In this document: positions 42,483 to 52,208 of the stretch, piece by piece
How positions within the stretch are numbered: position 1 is the stretch's first letter
Layout: each line of letters begins with the position of its first letter
Assembly: GCF_010994095.1 (NCBI RefSeq)
Contig: NZ_WJYO01000006.1
Location: 124,001 to 188,000 of the forward strand
Length of the DNA stretch: 64,000 bases
Reading direction: 5' to 3'
Source of the DNA: Mumia xiangluensis
Lineage (GTDB): Bacteria; Actinomycetota; Actinomycetes; Propionibacteriales; Nocardioidaceae
Program-made: the position numbers and the translations under genes
The notes under the pieces: model-generated
The model's database searches: none
What the model was told of the DNA's origin: nothing
Seen by the model: only the letters and a program-made list of their open reading frames with translations

Positions 42483-43406
42483 CTACGGGGCAGGCCTCAT
42501 ATCGTCGGGATCGTCAGGCGCGTCCAGGTCGCTCGGCCTGTCGTCGTCGGGATCGTGCTCGACCGTGATCTCGGACATCTCGTCGTCCGACACGGCGAGG
42601 CCCTCGAGAGCGGCACGCTTTGCCCGTCGCCTGTCCGTCAGGTGGGCGATCCCCTCGGCGATCAGGAACAGCAGCGTCATCGGCAGCGCGAGGACGACCA
42701 TCGTCAACGGGTCGGTGGACGGGGTCGCGATCGCGGCGAAGATGAACGTGCCGAGGATGATCCACGCCCGCGATGCCGCGAGCTGCTTGCCCGAGACCGC
42801 CCCCATCGCGTTCAGGAGGACGACGAACAGCGGGATCTCGAACGCCACCGAGAACACGAGCAGGATCCGGAGCACGAACGCGAGGTAGTCCGGGAGCGCG
42901 TTGAAGTTCGAGGCGAAGTCGGGGGTGAACCCCATCAGCAGCTCGATGCCCTTCGGCAGCACCAGGTAGCCGGTGATGAAGCCGATGATGAACAGCGGTC
43001 CCGCGATGGCGCAGAAGAGGATCGTCCAACGCCGCTCGTTGCGGTGCAGCGCGGGCACGATGAACGCCCAGATCTGGTAGAGCCACACCGGGCTCGACAC
43101 GACGAGTCCCGCGACCAGCGAGATCTTCAGCGCGAACGTGAAGGGGTCGGCGATCCCCGAGAACGTCAGCGCCTCGTCGATGTTCTGGCCGTTCTCCTCC
43201 AGCGTCTCGACGGCCCGGAAGTAGGGAACCGTGAGGAAGTCCAGCAGCTGGTCGTAGAAGAACGCCGCAGCGACCGTGCCGACGACGATCGCGAGAACTG
43301 CCCTCAGCAGGCGGTCGCGGAGCTCCCGGAGGTGCTCCGCAAGAGGCATCGAGCCATCAGGGGCTGCGGCCGGTCGCGGCCGCTTCCCCCTCGAGATGAG
43401 AGCCAC
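42483..43406 (-). CDS. tatC: Sec-independent translocase subunit TatC
   Basis: 307 residues from GTG 43406. Six transmembrane segments lie between about residues 35 and 250. SMPLAEHLRELRDRLLRAVL is the classic TatC opening, and PDFASNFNALPDYLAFVLRI the conserved loop with the Phe/Glu-like face. The C-terminal 60 residues are acidic and probably cytosolic. With TatA it forms the twin-arginine export complex. It starts 9 bases after the tatA stop on the same strand. Confidence 0.95.
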   Translation of the reverse strand: MALISRGKRPRPAAAPDGSMPLAEHLRELRDRLLRAVLAIVVGTVAAAFFYDQLLDFLTVPYFRAVETLEENGQNIDEALTFSGIADPFTFALKISLVAGLVVSSPVWLYQIWAFIVPALHRNERRWTILFCAIAGPLFIIGFITGYLVLPKGIELLMGFTPDFASNFNALPDYLAFVLRILLVFSVAFEIPLFVVLLNAMGAVSGKQLAASRAWIILGTFIFAAIATPSTDPLTMVVLALPMTLLFLIAEGIAHLTDRRRAKRAALEGLAVSDDEMSEITVEHDPDDDRPSDLDAPDDPDDMRPAP

Positions 43407-43415
43407 TGATTCAGA

Positions 43416-43679
43416 TCAGGGCGTGTCGGGGTGCTTGTCGTACGACGTCTGCTTGGCGGGCTGCACGACGTCCGACGGCAGGGCCGCGGGCTTCTCGACG
43501 ACCGGCTTGACGTCGGTCTTGTCGTCGTCCTCGTCCATCAGGCCCTTGGTCTCGGACTTGAAGATCCGCAGCGCGCGACCGGACCCCCTGGCGAGCTCGG
43601 GGAGCTTCTTGGCGCCGAACAGCAGGACCAGGACAGCCAGGATGAGGACGATCTCCATCGGGCCGATCTGCTTGAACAT
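43416..43679 (-). CDS. tatA: Sec-independent translocase subunit TatA
   Basis: 87 residues starting MFKQIGPMEIVLILAVLVLL. One transmembrane helix (about 9-24) is followed by the hinge FGAKKLPELARGSG and the amphipathic helix RALRIFKSETKGL. The tail is acidic and Pro/Lys rich. TatA pores or thins the membrane for folded substrates recruited by TatC. No separate tatB is present in the window, as is usual in this phylum. A longer upstream extension in frame is not supported, and the ATG at 43679 fits the family. Confidence 0.93.
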   Translation of the reverse strand: MFKQIGPMEIVLILAVLVLLFGAKKLPELARGSGRALRIFKSETKGLMDEDDDKTDVKPVVEKPAALPSDVVQPAKQTSYDKHPDTP

Positions 43680-43853
43680 AGGGACCTCACGATCTCCGTG
43701 CGTCGTGGCGCAGGACGGGCTCGGCTGCACCTTCACTGGCATCGTACGCTGCCGAGGATACGGGAGTCTCGCCCCCGGACCACAAGTCGGAACATCGCGA
43801 CGATCGACATGCGGCGTTCACTTCCTCGCAACGCGCCGAGACGGTGCGCGGGG

Positions 43854-44819
43854 TCAGCCGACGTCGTACGCCGCCAGCGCGGCACGCGCCTCGCTGGCCA
43901 CCTGCTCGGCGAGCCGCTGGGGCTCGACGACCCGGATGTTGCCCGCCGCGCGCAGGACGAACCGCTTCAGCCACGCCTCGTCGCCGGTGACGACCTTGAT
44001 CTGGAGCCAGCCGTCGTCGTCGGTCCCGAGCTCGGTGTGGTCGACGTACTCGCGGACCCAGAGCGCGTTCGGGTGCAGGGCGATCACCGCCTCCGACGAG
44101 TCGGCCTTCGGCTCGAACAGCCGGGTGGCGTAGTCACGTCGCTCGGCGCCCTCGTGCTCGGCCACGGGCGTGTCGAGGAGCTCGACGGACTCCACCCGGT
44201 CGAGCCGGAAGAGGCGGACGTCCTGCGCCCGGTAGCACCAGCCCTCGACGTACAGCCGGCCCTCCGCCGTGATGAGACGAAGCGGGTCGACGTCGCGCTC
44301 GGTCAGCTCGTCGCGCGATTCGACGCGGTACGTCAGGTGGACCCGCCGACCGGTCGCCAGGGCCTCGGCGAGCTGCTCGTGCACGGCCGACTCCGCGTCG
44401 TCCACGAGGATCTCCGCCGCGTCGACGCCGTCGGCGCCGCCCGTGGCTGCGAGCAGCTTGGCGAGCGCCGAGTCGATCGCCGGCTGGTCGTGGCCACCGG
44501 CGGTCTCACGCAGCGCACGCAGCGCGGTGATGAGCGACGCCGCCTCGTAGCCGTTCAGACGCAGCGGTCGCGTGAGGAAGTCGGCGTTCTCGATGTAGAC
44601 GACGCCGTCGCTGGCGAGCGCATCCATGTCGACGTCGATCATCTCGCCCGTCACGGCCTCGGGGAGCCCGCAGAACCACAGCACGTTGAGGTCCTGGACG
44701 ATCTGGCGCTTGGTGACCCCGAAGAGGTCCGCGACCTCGCCGACGGGGACGCCGTCGTTGGAGCGCAGGTACGGGACGAGCGCGAGCATGCGCTCGATCT
44801 GCTTGGCGGACGTGCTCAC
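43854..44819 (-). CDS. pafC: WYL domain regulator PafC
   Basis: 321 residues from GTG 44819. The N-terminal winged helix is VGEVADLFGVTKRQIVQDL, the middle carries the WYL domain (YVEGWCYRAQDVRLFRLDRV) and the C-terminus a WCX-like extension (AWLKRFVLRAAGNIRVVEPQ). It pairs with PafB; the PafBC heterodimer activates DNA-damage genes independently of LexA in mycobacteria. The start overlaps the pafB stop by four bases (GTGA). The order pafA-FKBP-pafB-pafC-tatA-tatC-helY is conserved in actinobacteria. Confidence 0.92.
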   Translation of the reverse strand: MSTSAKQIERMLALVPYLRSNDGVPVGEVADLFGVTKRQIVQDLNVLWFCGLPEAVTGEMIDVDMDALASDGVVYIENADFLTRPLRLNGYEAASLITALRALRETAGGHDQPAIDSALAKLLAATGGADGVDAAEILVDDAESAVHEQLAEALATGRRVHLTYRVESRDELTERDVDPLRLITAEGRLYVEGWCYRAQDVRLFRLDRVESVELLDTPVAEHEGAERRDYATRLFEPKADSSEAVIALHPNALWVREYVDHTELGTDDDGWLQIKVVTGDEAWLKRFVLRAAGNIRVVEPQRLAEQVASEARAALAAYDVG

Positions 44820-45775
44820 CGGGCCGCCTCCAGGACACGGGACAGGCGTGCGCGCACCTCGTCGCGGAGATCGTCCGGGGCCACGGCGACGGCGTCCTTG
44901 CCGTACGAGGCGATCTCCGCGGCGAGCTCGGGGACGGAGCCGTACGGGACCTCGATGAGGTCCCAGCCGTCATCGGCGGAGTCCTCGGAGGTCGCTCGGC
45001 GGCGCAGCCCCAGGCCACGGCCGCGGCGTACTCGGACGACGGCGTCCGCGGTCGGCGGCGCCGGGAACAGCGACTCGGCGATCTCGCGCACGTCGGCGTC
45101 GTCGGGGACGTCGAACTCGTTCGGCCCACCCGCCGGCTCCACCTCGCCGACGACGCGGCTCAGGCGGAACAGGCGCTGGTCGGCGCGGTCGCGGTCGTAC
45201 CCGACGAGGTACCAGCGGCCGTGCCACGACACGAGCCGCCAAGGCTCGATCACACGCTGTGCGCGGGCGCCGTCGGCGCGCTCGTACTGGAAGGTCACCG
45301 GCGTGCGTGTGACGACGGCCTCCCAGATCGGCTCGAACGCCGGCTCGCTCGCGGCAAGTCGCGGCTCCACGCCAGACAGGGCGTCCGGGTCGACCGGGAC
45401 GCCGGCGGCGAGCAGCTTGCGGAGCGCGACCGCGGTCGCCTCACCGAGACGGGCGCTCTGCCAGACACGAGCGGCAACGCCGATGACGGCCGCCTCCGAG
45501 GGCTCGAGGTCGATCGGCGCGAGCTCGAACTCCTCGCGACGGATCCGGTAGCCGCTCTCGTTGCCGTGGTAGGACTCGGTGTCACGGACCTCGATCGTGA
45601 TGCCGATGGTGCGGAGGGCTTCCTTGTCGCGTTCGAACATCCGGTCGAACGCGGCGTCCTTCTGACCGCGGTAGGGCTCGATGATCTCGCGGATCCGGGA
45701 CTTCGGCAGGTAGGTGGGAGTCACCAGGAGGGCGATGAGGAGATTCATCAGCCGCTCGGTCGTACGGGGTGCCAC
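44816..45775 (-). CDS. pafB: WYL domain regulator PafB
   Basis: 319 residues from GTG 45775. N-terminal winged helix (LVTPTYLPKSRIREIIEPYR), then the WYL domain (LVSWHGRWYLVGYDRDRADQ, then RLFRLSRVVGEVEP). The signature WYLVGYD is the best-conserved part. It works with PafC as a DNA-damage response transcription factor in mycobacteria, and is thought to bind single-stranded DNA or a related ligand. It lies downstream of the FKBP gene on the same strand (81-base gap) and is coupled to pafC. Confidence 0.92.
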   Translation of the reverse strand: MAPRTTERLMNLLIALLVTPTYLPKSRIREIIEPYRGQKDAAFDRMFERDKEALRTIGITIEVRDTESYHGNESGYRIRREEFELAPIDLEPSEAAVIGVAARVWQSARLGEATAVALRKLLAAGVPVDPDALSGVEPRLAASEPAFEPIWEAVVTRTPVTFQYERADGARAQRVIEPWRLVSWHGRWYLVGYDRDRADQRLFRLSRVVGEVEPAGGPNEFDVPDDADVREIAESLFPAPPTADAVVRVRRGRGLGLRRRATSEDSADDGWDLIEVPYGSVPELAAEIASYGKDAVAVAPDDLRDEVRARLSRVLEAAR

Positions 45776-45856
45776 CAGTCGCTCCTCGTCGGGTCAGACC
45801 TGCAGGTCAGCCAACAACGTACAGGGTCCGACCCGACGCGGAGCGCAGGATCTGGG

Positions 45857-46813
45857 CTACGGGGTCGGCGTCGCCGTCGGCGCCGGCGTCGCGGCGGGAT
45901 CGACCTTCTTGACGAGATCCACGACGAACACGAGCGAGTCGCCGCCGCCGATCTGGGCCTGCGCGTTGCCGGCCGTGCCGTAGCCGTCGACGTAGGGGAT
46001 CGTGACGAGGACGCGGCTGCCGATCTTCTGGCCGACGAGACCCGTGATGAAGCCCGGGATCATCGAGCCCTGCTTGAGCTGGAAGTCGACCGTGTCGCCG
46101 CTCTCGTACGAGCTGTCGAACGTCTTGCCGTCGCGGCCGTTGACGCCGAGGTAGCGCACGGAGACCGTGTCGTCCTCCTTGACCGTCTCGGCCTTCTTGC
46201 CCTTGGCCGGGATGAGGACCTTGGACTCGGTCTTGGCGACCACCAGCGGCTTCGTGCCGAGCGTCACCGTCGGAAGCTTGCCCCAGGCGCCCTTCACGGA
46301 CACGTCGTCGATGGTGCCGGTCGGCTTCGGCGGCTCCCACTTCGAGAGGACGTCGGCCACCACGAGCATGGTCTCGTCGGCCTGCTCCGACCCCTCCTGG
46401 GCCCCGAGGTCCTTGCCCGTCGCGCCGATGAGGACGCGCGAGCCGTACTTCTCGCCGATCACCGCAGGCGCGATGATCGGGTCCTGCTCCGAGCTCATCG
46501 TCGTGGCGCCGCCGGCGTCCGACTCGAACGAGTTGCCGAGCTCCTTGCCGTCCTTCGCCGCAACGATGACGTACTTCATGACGACGTCGTCGCCGTCGGC
46601 GATCGTGGCACCGTCGCCCTCGACGATGACGCGGGAGGTCGTCTCGTCGACCGAGACGCCCTTGGCGCCCTCGATCTTCGGCGCCTCGCCGACCTTGCCG
46701 GTCACCTTGACGTCGTCGAAGGAGCCGGCCTCGTCGGAGTCGCCGTCACCTCCTCCGCAGGCAGCCGTGAGCACGAGGAGCGGGGCGATGACGATGGCGG
46801 CTAGGCGACGCAC
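45857..46813 (-). CDS. Lipoprotein FKBP-type peptidyl-prolyl isomerase
   Basis: 318 residues from GTG 46813. The lipobox LTAAC at about residues 15-19 ends a signal peptide, so the protein is a lipoprotein (and thus a substrate for the Lnt enzyme encoded in this window). Two FKBP-like domains follow, at about 65-160 and 195-300, the second with DTVSVRYLGVNGRDGKTFDS, MIPGFITGLVGQKIGSRVLV, then TIPYVDGYG. The first lacks many of the catalytic aromatic residues and may be degenerate. It sits between pafA and pafB, a position common in actinobacteria. It likely folds exported proteins. Confidence 0.9.
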   Translation of the reverse strand: MRRLAAIVIAPLLVLTAACGGGDGDSDEAGSFDDVKVTGKVGEAPKIEGAKGVSVDETTSRVIVEGDGATIADGDDVVMKYVIVAAKDGKELGNSFESDAGGATTMSSEQDPIIAPAVIGEKYGSRVLIGATGKDLGAQEGSEQADETMLVVADVLSKWEPPKPTGTIDDVSVKGAWGKLPTVTLGTKPLVVAKTESKVLIPAKGKKAETVKEDDTVSVRYLGVNGRDGKTFDSSYESGDTVDFQLKQGSMIPGFITGLVGQKIGSRVLVTIPYVDGYGTAGNAQAQIGGGDSLVFVVDLVKKVDPAATPAPTATPTP

Positions 46814-46951
46814 GTGAGAGGACCAATCACTGGGGGTCAGGGCAACGAGTGCAACCGTATCCGACGAACCTCAGAATTCGATGAGGACGACGGAGCAGAC
46901 AGTGTCACACGGGGTCGAACACCGGTCACCGACCGTCGCGACCCCGCACGG

Positions 46952-48313
46952 TCACATCCCGTCGATGAGCTTCTGCACGCGTTCGTCGTGCGCCCGGAAC
47001 GGGTCCTTGCAGAGCACGGTGCGCTGGGCCTGGTCGTTGAGCTTCAGGTGGACCCAGTCGACCGTGAAGTCACGACGGCGCTCCTGAGCGCGCTTGATGA
47101 ACTCGCCTCGGAGCCTCGCGCGGGTGGTCTGCGGCGGCTTGGACTTCGCCGCGAAGATCGCCAGGTCGTCGGTGACCCGGGCGACCGCTCCCTTGCTCTC
47201 GAGGAGGTAGTAGAGGCCTCGGTCGCGCAGGATGTCGTGGTAGGCCAGGTCCATCTGCGCGATGCGCGGGTGGCTCCAGGTGAGGTTGTTCTTCTCGCGG
47301 TAGCGGTCGAGCAGGCGGTACTTGATGACCCAGTCGATCTCGCGCTCCACGAGCGACAGGTCCTCGGACTCGACGGCCTTGAGGGTCCGCTCCCACAGCT
47401 CGAGAGCGCGTGCCGCGACCGGGTCGTCAGGGTTGTGGCGGTCCACGAACGAGCGGGCCTTGCCGAGGTACTCGGACTGGATCTCCAACGCCGACAGCTC
47501 ACGCCCGTTGGCGAGCGCCACCTTGCGACGGCCCGTCATGTCGTGGGAGATCTCACGGATGGCACGGATCGGGTTGTCCAGCGTCAGGTCGCGCATCGGG
47601 ATGCCGGCCTCGATCATCTGGAGGACCAGATGGGTCGTGGCCACCTTGAGCAGCGTCGTCGTCTCGCTCATGTTGGAGTCGCCCACGATGACGTGCAGCC
47701 GGCGGTAGCGCTCGGCGTCCGCGTGCGGCTCGTCACGGGTGTTGATGATCGGCCGCGAACGGGTCGTGGCGGACGAGACGCCTTCCCAGATGTGCTCCGC
47801 GCGCTGGCTGACCGAGAACATCGCCCCACGCGGCGTCTGCTGGACCTTGCCGGCACCGCAGATGATCTGGCGCGAGACGAGGAAGGGGATGAGGATGTCC
47901 GCGATCCGGCTGAACTCGCCGTCGCGTGACACGAGGTAGTTCTCGTGGCACCCGTACGAGTTGCCGGCGGAGTCCGTGTTGTTCTTGAAGAGATAGATGT
48001 CGCCGAGGATGCCGTCCTCGCGGAGGCGGGTCTGCGCGTCGAGGAGGAGGCCTTCGAGGACCCGCTCCCCCGCCTTGTCGTGCGTGACCAGCTCGACGAC
48101 GTCGTCGCACTCCGGTGTGGCGTACTCCGGGTGGCTCCCGACGTCGAGGTAGAGGCGTGCACCGTTGCGCAGGAAGACGTTGCTGCTGCGTCCCCACGAG
48201 ACGACTCGACGGAAGAGGTAGCGCGCCACCTCGTCCGGCGACAGGCGTCGCTGTCCCCTGAACGTGCACGTGACGCCGTACTCGTTCTCGATGCCGAAGA
48301 TCCGTCGCTCCAC
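46952..48313 (-). CDS. pafA: Pup-protein ligase PafA
   Basis: 453 residues from GTG 48313. The ATP/carboxylate-amine ligase core starts [13 protein letters not shown], and [14 protein letters not shown] supplies the catalytic Asp at about residue 57. [37 protein letters not shown] and VGDSNMSE are further signatures shared with Dop. PafA attaches deamidated Pup to lysines of target proteins, marking them for the proteasome. It is separated from the prcA-prcB-pup-dop run by the opposing ABC exporter genes. Confidence 0.96.
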   Translation of the reverse strand: MERRIFGIENEYGVTCTFRGQRRLSPDEVARYLFRRVVSWGRSSNVFLRNGARLYLDVGSHPEYATPECDDVVELVTHDKAGERVLEGLLLDAQTRLREDGILGDIYLFKNNTDSAGNSYGCHENYLVSRDGEFSRIADILIPFLVSRQIICGAGKVQQTPRGAMFSVSQRAEHIWEGVSSATTRSRPIINTRDEPHADAERYRRLHVIVGDSNMSETTTLLKVATTHLVLQMIEAGIPMRDLTLDNPIRAIREISHDMTGRRKVALANGRELSALEIQSEYLGKARSFVDRHNPDDPVAARALELWERTLKAVESEDLSLVEREIDWVIKYRLLDRYREKNNLTWSHPRIAQMDLAYHDILRDRGLYYLLESKGAVARVTDDLAIFAAKSKPPQTTRARLRGEFIKRAQERRRDFTVDWVHLKLNDQAQRTVLCKDPFRAHDERVQKLIDGM

Positions 48314-48411
48314 GTCCCCACCCTATGCCGGAAACCGAACCGCCACCTCGGACTCGCGGAGGCCGACCGACAACTTAAGGAGTCGAATACCGTCCTACCT
48401 GCGTGAGAAGA

Positions 48412-48440
48412 TTGTCACTTCCCCTTCCTAACTGGAATAC
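48412..48440 (+). promoter_or_regulatory. Promoter of the ABC exporter operon
   Basis: TTGTCA (48412-48417), 17 bases, GAATAC (48435-48440). It lies in an AT-richer stretch in the 163-base divergent spacer between pafA and the exporter, followed by a TAAGGAG site near the ATG at 48477. Confidence 0.5.
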
Positions 48441-48476
48441 ACAGCCGATCCACAGGCCTAAGGAGCTGGTGGCACC

Positions 48477-49472
48477 ATGACAGGGATCGCGATCGAGACG
48501 CACGAGCTGGTCAAGCAGTTCGGCGACAAGCGTGCGGTCGACGGCATCGACCTGGTGGTCCCGGAGGGCGGCGTCTACGGCTTCCTCGGCCCCAACGGCG
48601 CCGGCAAGACGACCACCATCCAGATCCTGGCCACGCTGATGAGGCCCGACGGCGGCACGGCGAGCGTGTTCGGGCACGACGTCGTCCGCGAGGCCGACGA
48701 GGTCCGCAGCATGGTCAGCCTCACCGGCCAGTACTCCTCGGTCGACGAGGACCTGACAGGCCGCGAGAACCTCCAGCTCCTCGGGCGGGTGCTCGGCTAC
48801 TCGCGCGCTGACGCCCGGACCCGGTGCGACGACCTCCTCGAGGCGTTCGGACTCACGGACGCCGCCACCAAGCAGGTCAAGCGCTACTCCGGCGGTATGC
48901 GCCGCCGGCTCGACATCGCCGCGAGCATCGTCGTGACACCGCGTCTGCTGTTCCTCGACGAGCCGACCACGGGCCTCGATCCTCGCAGCCGCAAGCAGGT
49001 CTGGGACATCGTGCGGGCTCTGACCGCCCGAGGCACAACCGTCCTGCTGACCACCCAGTACCTCGACGAGGCCGACCAGCTCGCCGAGCGCATCGCCGTC
49101 ATCGACACCGGCCGCATCATCGCCGAGGGCACGAGCAGCGCCCTCAAGTCGTCTGTCGGGTCGGGTGCGCTGCACGTTCACCTGATCGACCCCGGCGACC
49201 GTCCGCGCGCGATCGACATCCTGACGCGGGCCTTCGGTGACGAGGTCTTCCCCGGATCCGACCCGGCCGACGTCACGGGCAGGGTCGACGACCGATCGAA
49301 GGTGCCGGCCGCGCTGGCGACCCTCGCGGCCGACGGGGTCGAGCTCGCGGGCTTCAGCTACGGGCAGCCCACGCTGGACGAGGTGTTCCTCGCCCTGACC
49401 GGCCACACCGCTGAGGAGACCCTGGAAGCCGGCGACTCGACGCAGAACGATCCGGAAGGAGCCGTGGCATGA
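48477..49472 (+). CDS. ABC transporter ATP-binding protein (DrrA-like)
   Basis: 331 residues. Walker [10 protein letters not shown] at about 40-48, signature [12 protein letters not shown] and Walker [16 protein letters not shown] are complete. The C-terminal extension VEEL-like [20 protein letters not shown] is the DrrA/daunorubicin-resistance family ending. It energises a two-component exporter with the membrane protein at 49469, to which it is translationally coupled (ATGA overlap). The pair is on the plus strand amid minus-strand Pup-proteasome genes. Confidence 0.92.
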   Translation: MTGIAIETHELVKQFGDKRAVDGIDLVVPEGGVYGFLGPNGAGKTTTIQILATLMRPDGGTASVFGHDVVREADEVRSMVSLTGQYSSVDEDLTGRENLQLLGRVLGYSRADARTRCDDLLEAFGLTDAATKQVKRYSGGMRRRLDIAASIVVTPRLLFLDEPTTGLDPRSRKQVWDIVRALTARGTTVLLTTQYLDEADQLAERIAVIDTGRIIAEGTSSALKSSVGSGALHVHLIDPGDRPRAIDILTRAFGDEVFPGSDPADVTGRVDDRSKVPAALATLAADGVELAGFSYGQPTLDEVFLALTGHTAEETLEAGDSTQNDPEGAVA

Positions 49473-50299
49473 CCACCACCGAAGCCCCCGTGGCAGCCGA
49501 GAAGCTCGACGCCGTCCTCGCAACAGGCCCGCGCCCGCCGCGGGCTAGCGCAGTGACGACCTCTCTGGCGTTCGGTTGGCGAGCGCTCCTGCGGATCAGG
49601 CACGTCCCGGAGCAGCTGTTCGACGTCACCTTGTTCCCGGTGATCTCGGTCCTGCTGTTCACCTACCTGTTCGGCGGGGCGATCGCCGGCTCGACCTCCG
49701 AGTATCTCCAGTTCGTCCTGCCCGGCATCCTGGTGCAGACGGTCGTCATGATCACGATGTACACCGGGATCGCGCTCAACACCGACATCGAGAAGGGAGT
49801 GTTCGACCGCATCCGTACGCTGCCGATCTGGCGGCCGTCAGCGCTTGTCGGCGCGCTCCTCGGCGATGCGGTCCGCTACACCCTCGCATCGGTCTTCGTC
49901 GTCACGCTCGGGCTCGTCCTCGGCTACCGGCCGGATGGCGGACTCGTCGGAGTCGTCGCCGGAGTCGCCGTGCTGATGGCGTTCAGCTTCGCGTTCAGCT
50001 GGATCTGGACCTGGGTGGGACTTCTCGCGCGGAGCGCACAGTCGGTGATGGGCATCAGCATGATGGTGCTGTTCCCGCTCGCCTTCCTGAGCCCAGTGTT
50101 CGTCGACCCCTCGACGATGCCGGACTGGCTCCAGACCTTCGTCGAGATCAACCCGATCTCGCACGCCGTCTACGCGGTGCGCGGCCTGATGTCCGGCGAC
50201 TCCGTGGGCGACGAGATCATGTGGACGTTCATCGCCTCGGCGATCATCATGGCGATCTTCGCGCCGCTGACGATGCGGGCCTACAGCCGCAGGCGCTGA
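49469..50299 (+). CDS. ABC-2 type permease (DrrB-like)
   Basis: 276 residues with about six membrane segments. The N-terminal basic region [20 protein letters not shown], the [20 protein letters not shown] block and [20 protein letters not shown] near the end are the DrrB/ABC-2 signatures. It is the membrane half of the exporter encoded with the DrrA-like ATPase. Substrates in this family are antibiotics or lipids, but none can be assigned. A hairpin terminator follows (50302-50334). Confidence 0.92.
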   Translation: MTTTEAPVAAEKLDAVLATGPRPPRASAVTTSLAFGWRALLRIRHVPEQLFDVTLFPVISVLLFTYLFGGAIAGSTSEYLQFVLPGILVQTVVMITMYTGIALNTDIEKGVFDRIRTLPIWRPSALVGALLGDAVRYTLASVFVVTLGLVLGYRPDGGLVGVVAGVAVLMAFSFAFSWIWTWVGLLARSAQSVMGISMMVLFPLAFLSPVFVDPSTMPDWLQTFVEINPISHAVYAVRGLMSGDSVGDEIMWTFIASAIIMAIFAPLTMRAYSRRR

Positions 50300-50301
50300 C
50301 T

Positions 50302-50334
50302 CGTCGCCGCCCGGTCGGGGTCCGGGCGGCGACG
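50302..50334. terminator. Hairpin between ABC permease and prcA
   Basis: CGTCGCCGCCCGG (50302-50314) and CCGGGCGGCGACG (50322-50334) are perfect 13-base arms with a 7-base loop. It lies in the 41-base gap between convergent genes and probably ends both transcripts, although no T tract follows. Confidence 0.7.
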
Positions 50335-50340
50335 CGTTCG

Positions 50341-51042
50341 TCAGTCGGCCGACTCGAGCGCGGCGTCGACCTGTGCGTTCGACAGCCGCTTGAACTTGCG
50401 GGGCTGGCTCCGGGTGCGGTCCAGGACCGCGACCTCGAGGTTGTCCGCCGTGAGCGTCCGCGGCGCGGTGTCATCGTGCCCTAGCGCCTTGGCTGCGAGC
50501 GCGATCGCCGCGCCGAGCGCCAGGCCGGCGCCGTAGTGGTCCTTGAGGTAGCCCTCGACCGCCTCCGCCTGGCCTCCCATCACGGCGTGGCCGGAGATGT
50601 CGGCGACCGATCCGTCGTACGTCAGGCGATAGATCTGGTCGAGGTCGGGTGTGGTGCCGACCTCCGCGACGAACAGCTCCACCTCGTACGGCTTCTCGCC
50701 ACCGGACGAGAAGATCGTGCCGAGCGTCTGGGCGTACGCATTGGCGAGGCCACGGCCGGTGACGTCGCTGCGGTCGTAGGAGTAGCCACGGAGGTCGGCC
50801 AGTCGGACGCCGGCGATCCGGAGGTTCTCGAACTCGTTGTAGCGCCCCACCGCAGCGAAGCCGATGCGGTCGTAGATCTCGCTGATCTTGTGCAGGGCGT
50901 TGGACTGGTTCTCAGCGACGAAGAGCACACCGTCGGCGTACTGGACGACGATCACGCTGCGGCCGCGCGCGATCCCCTTCCGCGCGAAGTCCGCGCGGTC
51001 CTTCATCAGCTGCTCGGGCGAGACGTAGAACCCTGCGCTCAC
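50341..51042 (-). CDS. prcA: 20S proteasome alpha subunit
   Basis: 233 residues from GTG 51042. The N-terminal [20 protein letters not shown], then [20 protein letters not shown] is the alpha-subunit pattern, and there is no N-terminal Thr motif, so it is structural. GAMKRFAD-like gate residues precede the helix H0. The C-terminus is acidic (ALESAD). It caps the PrcB rings and docks the C-terminal tail of the Arc/Mpa ATPase. It starts 43 bases downstream of the prcB stop. Expression probably is with dop-pup-prcB. Confidence 0.95.
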   Translation of the reverse strand: MSAGFYVSPEQLMKDRADFARKGIARGRSVIVVQYADGVLFVAENQSNALHKISEIYDRIGFAAVGRYNEFENLRIAGVRLADLRGYSYDRSDVTGRGLANAYAQTLGTIFSSGGEKPYEVELFVAEVGTTPDLDQIYRLTYDGSVADISGHAVMGGQAEAVEGYLKDHYGAGLALGAAIALAAKALGHDDTAPRTLTADNLEVAVLDRTRSQPRKFKRLSNAQVDAALESAD

Positions 51043-51085
51043 GTGCGTCCTCTCTGGTCAGCGGGTACGGCGGTGGTCGGGTGCG

Positions 51086-51901
51086 TCACTCCAGCGGAGC
51101 GGACGGGCCGTCGGGGCGGGACATCCGGCCACCGATGACGCGGTCGGCGATCGCGGCGGTGGCATCGTCGCCGTACGCGCGGAAACCGTCGGCGGTGATC
51201 ACGGCCACCATCGGGAAGATGCGTCGGGTGAGGTCGGGACCGCCCGTGGCCGAGTCGTCGTCGGCCGCGTCGTACAGCGCCTGGATGCACGCCGTGACGG
51301 CCTCCGACTCGTCGAGGTCGGGGCGGTAGAGCTTCTTGAGGGCGCCGCGGGCGAACATCGAGCCGGAGCCGACGGAGTGGAACGAGCGCTCCTCGTTGCG
51401 GTTGCCCGTGACGTCGAAGACGAAGATGCGTCCGACGCCGGCATCGAGGTCGAACGCGGCGAAGAGCGGCACGACCGCGAGTCCCTGCATGGCCATGCCG
51501 AGGTTGTTGCGGATCAAGGTTGCGAGGCGGTTGGCCTTGCCGTCGGTGGACAGCGGCGTGCCCTCGATCTTCTCGTAGTGCTCGAGCTCCAGCTGGAACA
51601 GCCGCGTCATCTCGACCGCGAGCCCGGCGGTGCCGGCGATGCCGACGGCGGAGAACTCGTCCGCCGGGAAGACCTTCTGGATGTCACGCTGAGCGATGAC
51701 GTTGCCCATCGTCGCGCGGCGGTCGCCGGCCATCACGACGCCGCCGGGGAAGGTGGCAGCCACGATCGTGGTGGCGTGCGCGACCTGCTGGGCGACCGAC
51801 GCGTCCATGACCCGAGCACCTGGGAGGAGCTCCGGCTGGTGTCGGGCGAGGAACTCGGTGAAGGAGGACGAACCGGCTGTCAGGAACGCCTCTGGCAGCA
51901 T
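51086..51901 (-). CDS. prcB: 20S proteasome beta subunit (propeptide plus catalytic Thr)
   Basis: 271 residues from ATG 51901 (GTG 51904 is also in frame). The sequence [20 protein letters not shown] places the catalytic Thr at about residue 44, released after cleavage of a 43-residue propeptide at Ala-Thr. The conserved Lys-equivalent region and [15 protein letters not shown] with [11 protein letters not shown] follow. The ATG overlaps the pup stop (TGATG), so the two genes are coupled. It forms the proteolytic rings of the proteasome. Confidence 0.95.
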   Translation of the reverse strand: MLPEAFLTAGSSSFTEFLARHQPELLPGARVMDASVAQQVAHATTIVAATFPGGVVMAGDRRATMGNVIAQRDIQKVFPADEFSAVGIAGTAGLAVEMTRLFQLELEHYEKIEGTPLSTDGKANRLATLIRNNLGMAMQGLAVVPLFAAFDLDAGVGRIFVFDVTGNRNEERSFHSVGSGSMFARGALKKLYRPDLDESEAVTACIQALYDAADDDSATGGPDLTRRIFPMVAVITADGFRAYGDDATAAIADRVIGGRMSRPDGPSAPLE

Positions 51902-52110
51902 CACTGCCCGCCCTTCTGCACGAAGCTGCGCACGAACTCCTCGGCGTTCTCCTCGAGAACGTCGTCGATCTCGTCGAGGATGGAATCGATGTCGTCGTCG
52001 AGCTTTTCCTTGCGCTCGGCGACATCCTCCGAGGGCTCGACCTGGACGTCGTCCTGCTCGTCGGTGCTCTTGCGTGTGGTCTTGTGCTGCTGCCCACCGT
52101 CGCGTGCCAT
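51901..52110 (-). CDS. pup: Prokaryotic ubiquitin-like protein Pup
   Basis: 69 residues starting [20 protein letters not shown]. The disordered N-terminus is followed by the helix [20 protein letters not shown] and the terminal [13 protein letters not shown]. It ends in Gly-Gly-Gln, so Dop must deamidate the last Gln to Glu before PafA can use it. The ATG at 52110 follows GAGGAGG by 5 bases. Its stop overlaps the prcB start. Pup is attached to lysines of targets and recognised by the coiled coils of the ATPase. Confidence 0.96.
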   Translation of the reverse strand: MARDGGQQHKTTRKSTDEQDDVQVEPSEDVAERKEKLDDDIDSILDEIDDVLEENAEEFVRSFVQKGGQ

Positions 52111-52208
52111 CACAACCTCCTCGAGTCGGCTGTCAGTGCCGTGGACTCGACCCTATACCGCGGGGGTGACCGAGTGCGTGCGACTTCGCGGGCGGCAGAA
52201 CGGGGCGC

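Noticed and set aside
39981-43409. A 1142-residue open frame opposite helY and tatC
   Set aside because: It is an arginine- and valine-rich antisense shadow of GC-rich genes with no domain; helY and tatC are clear on the other strand.
48477-50299. Genomic island in the Pup locus
   Set aside because: The exporter has the same high GC and codon use as its neighbours, and there is no integrase, repeat or tRNA at its ends.
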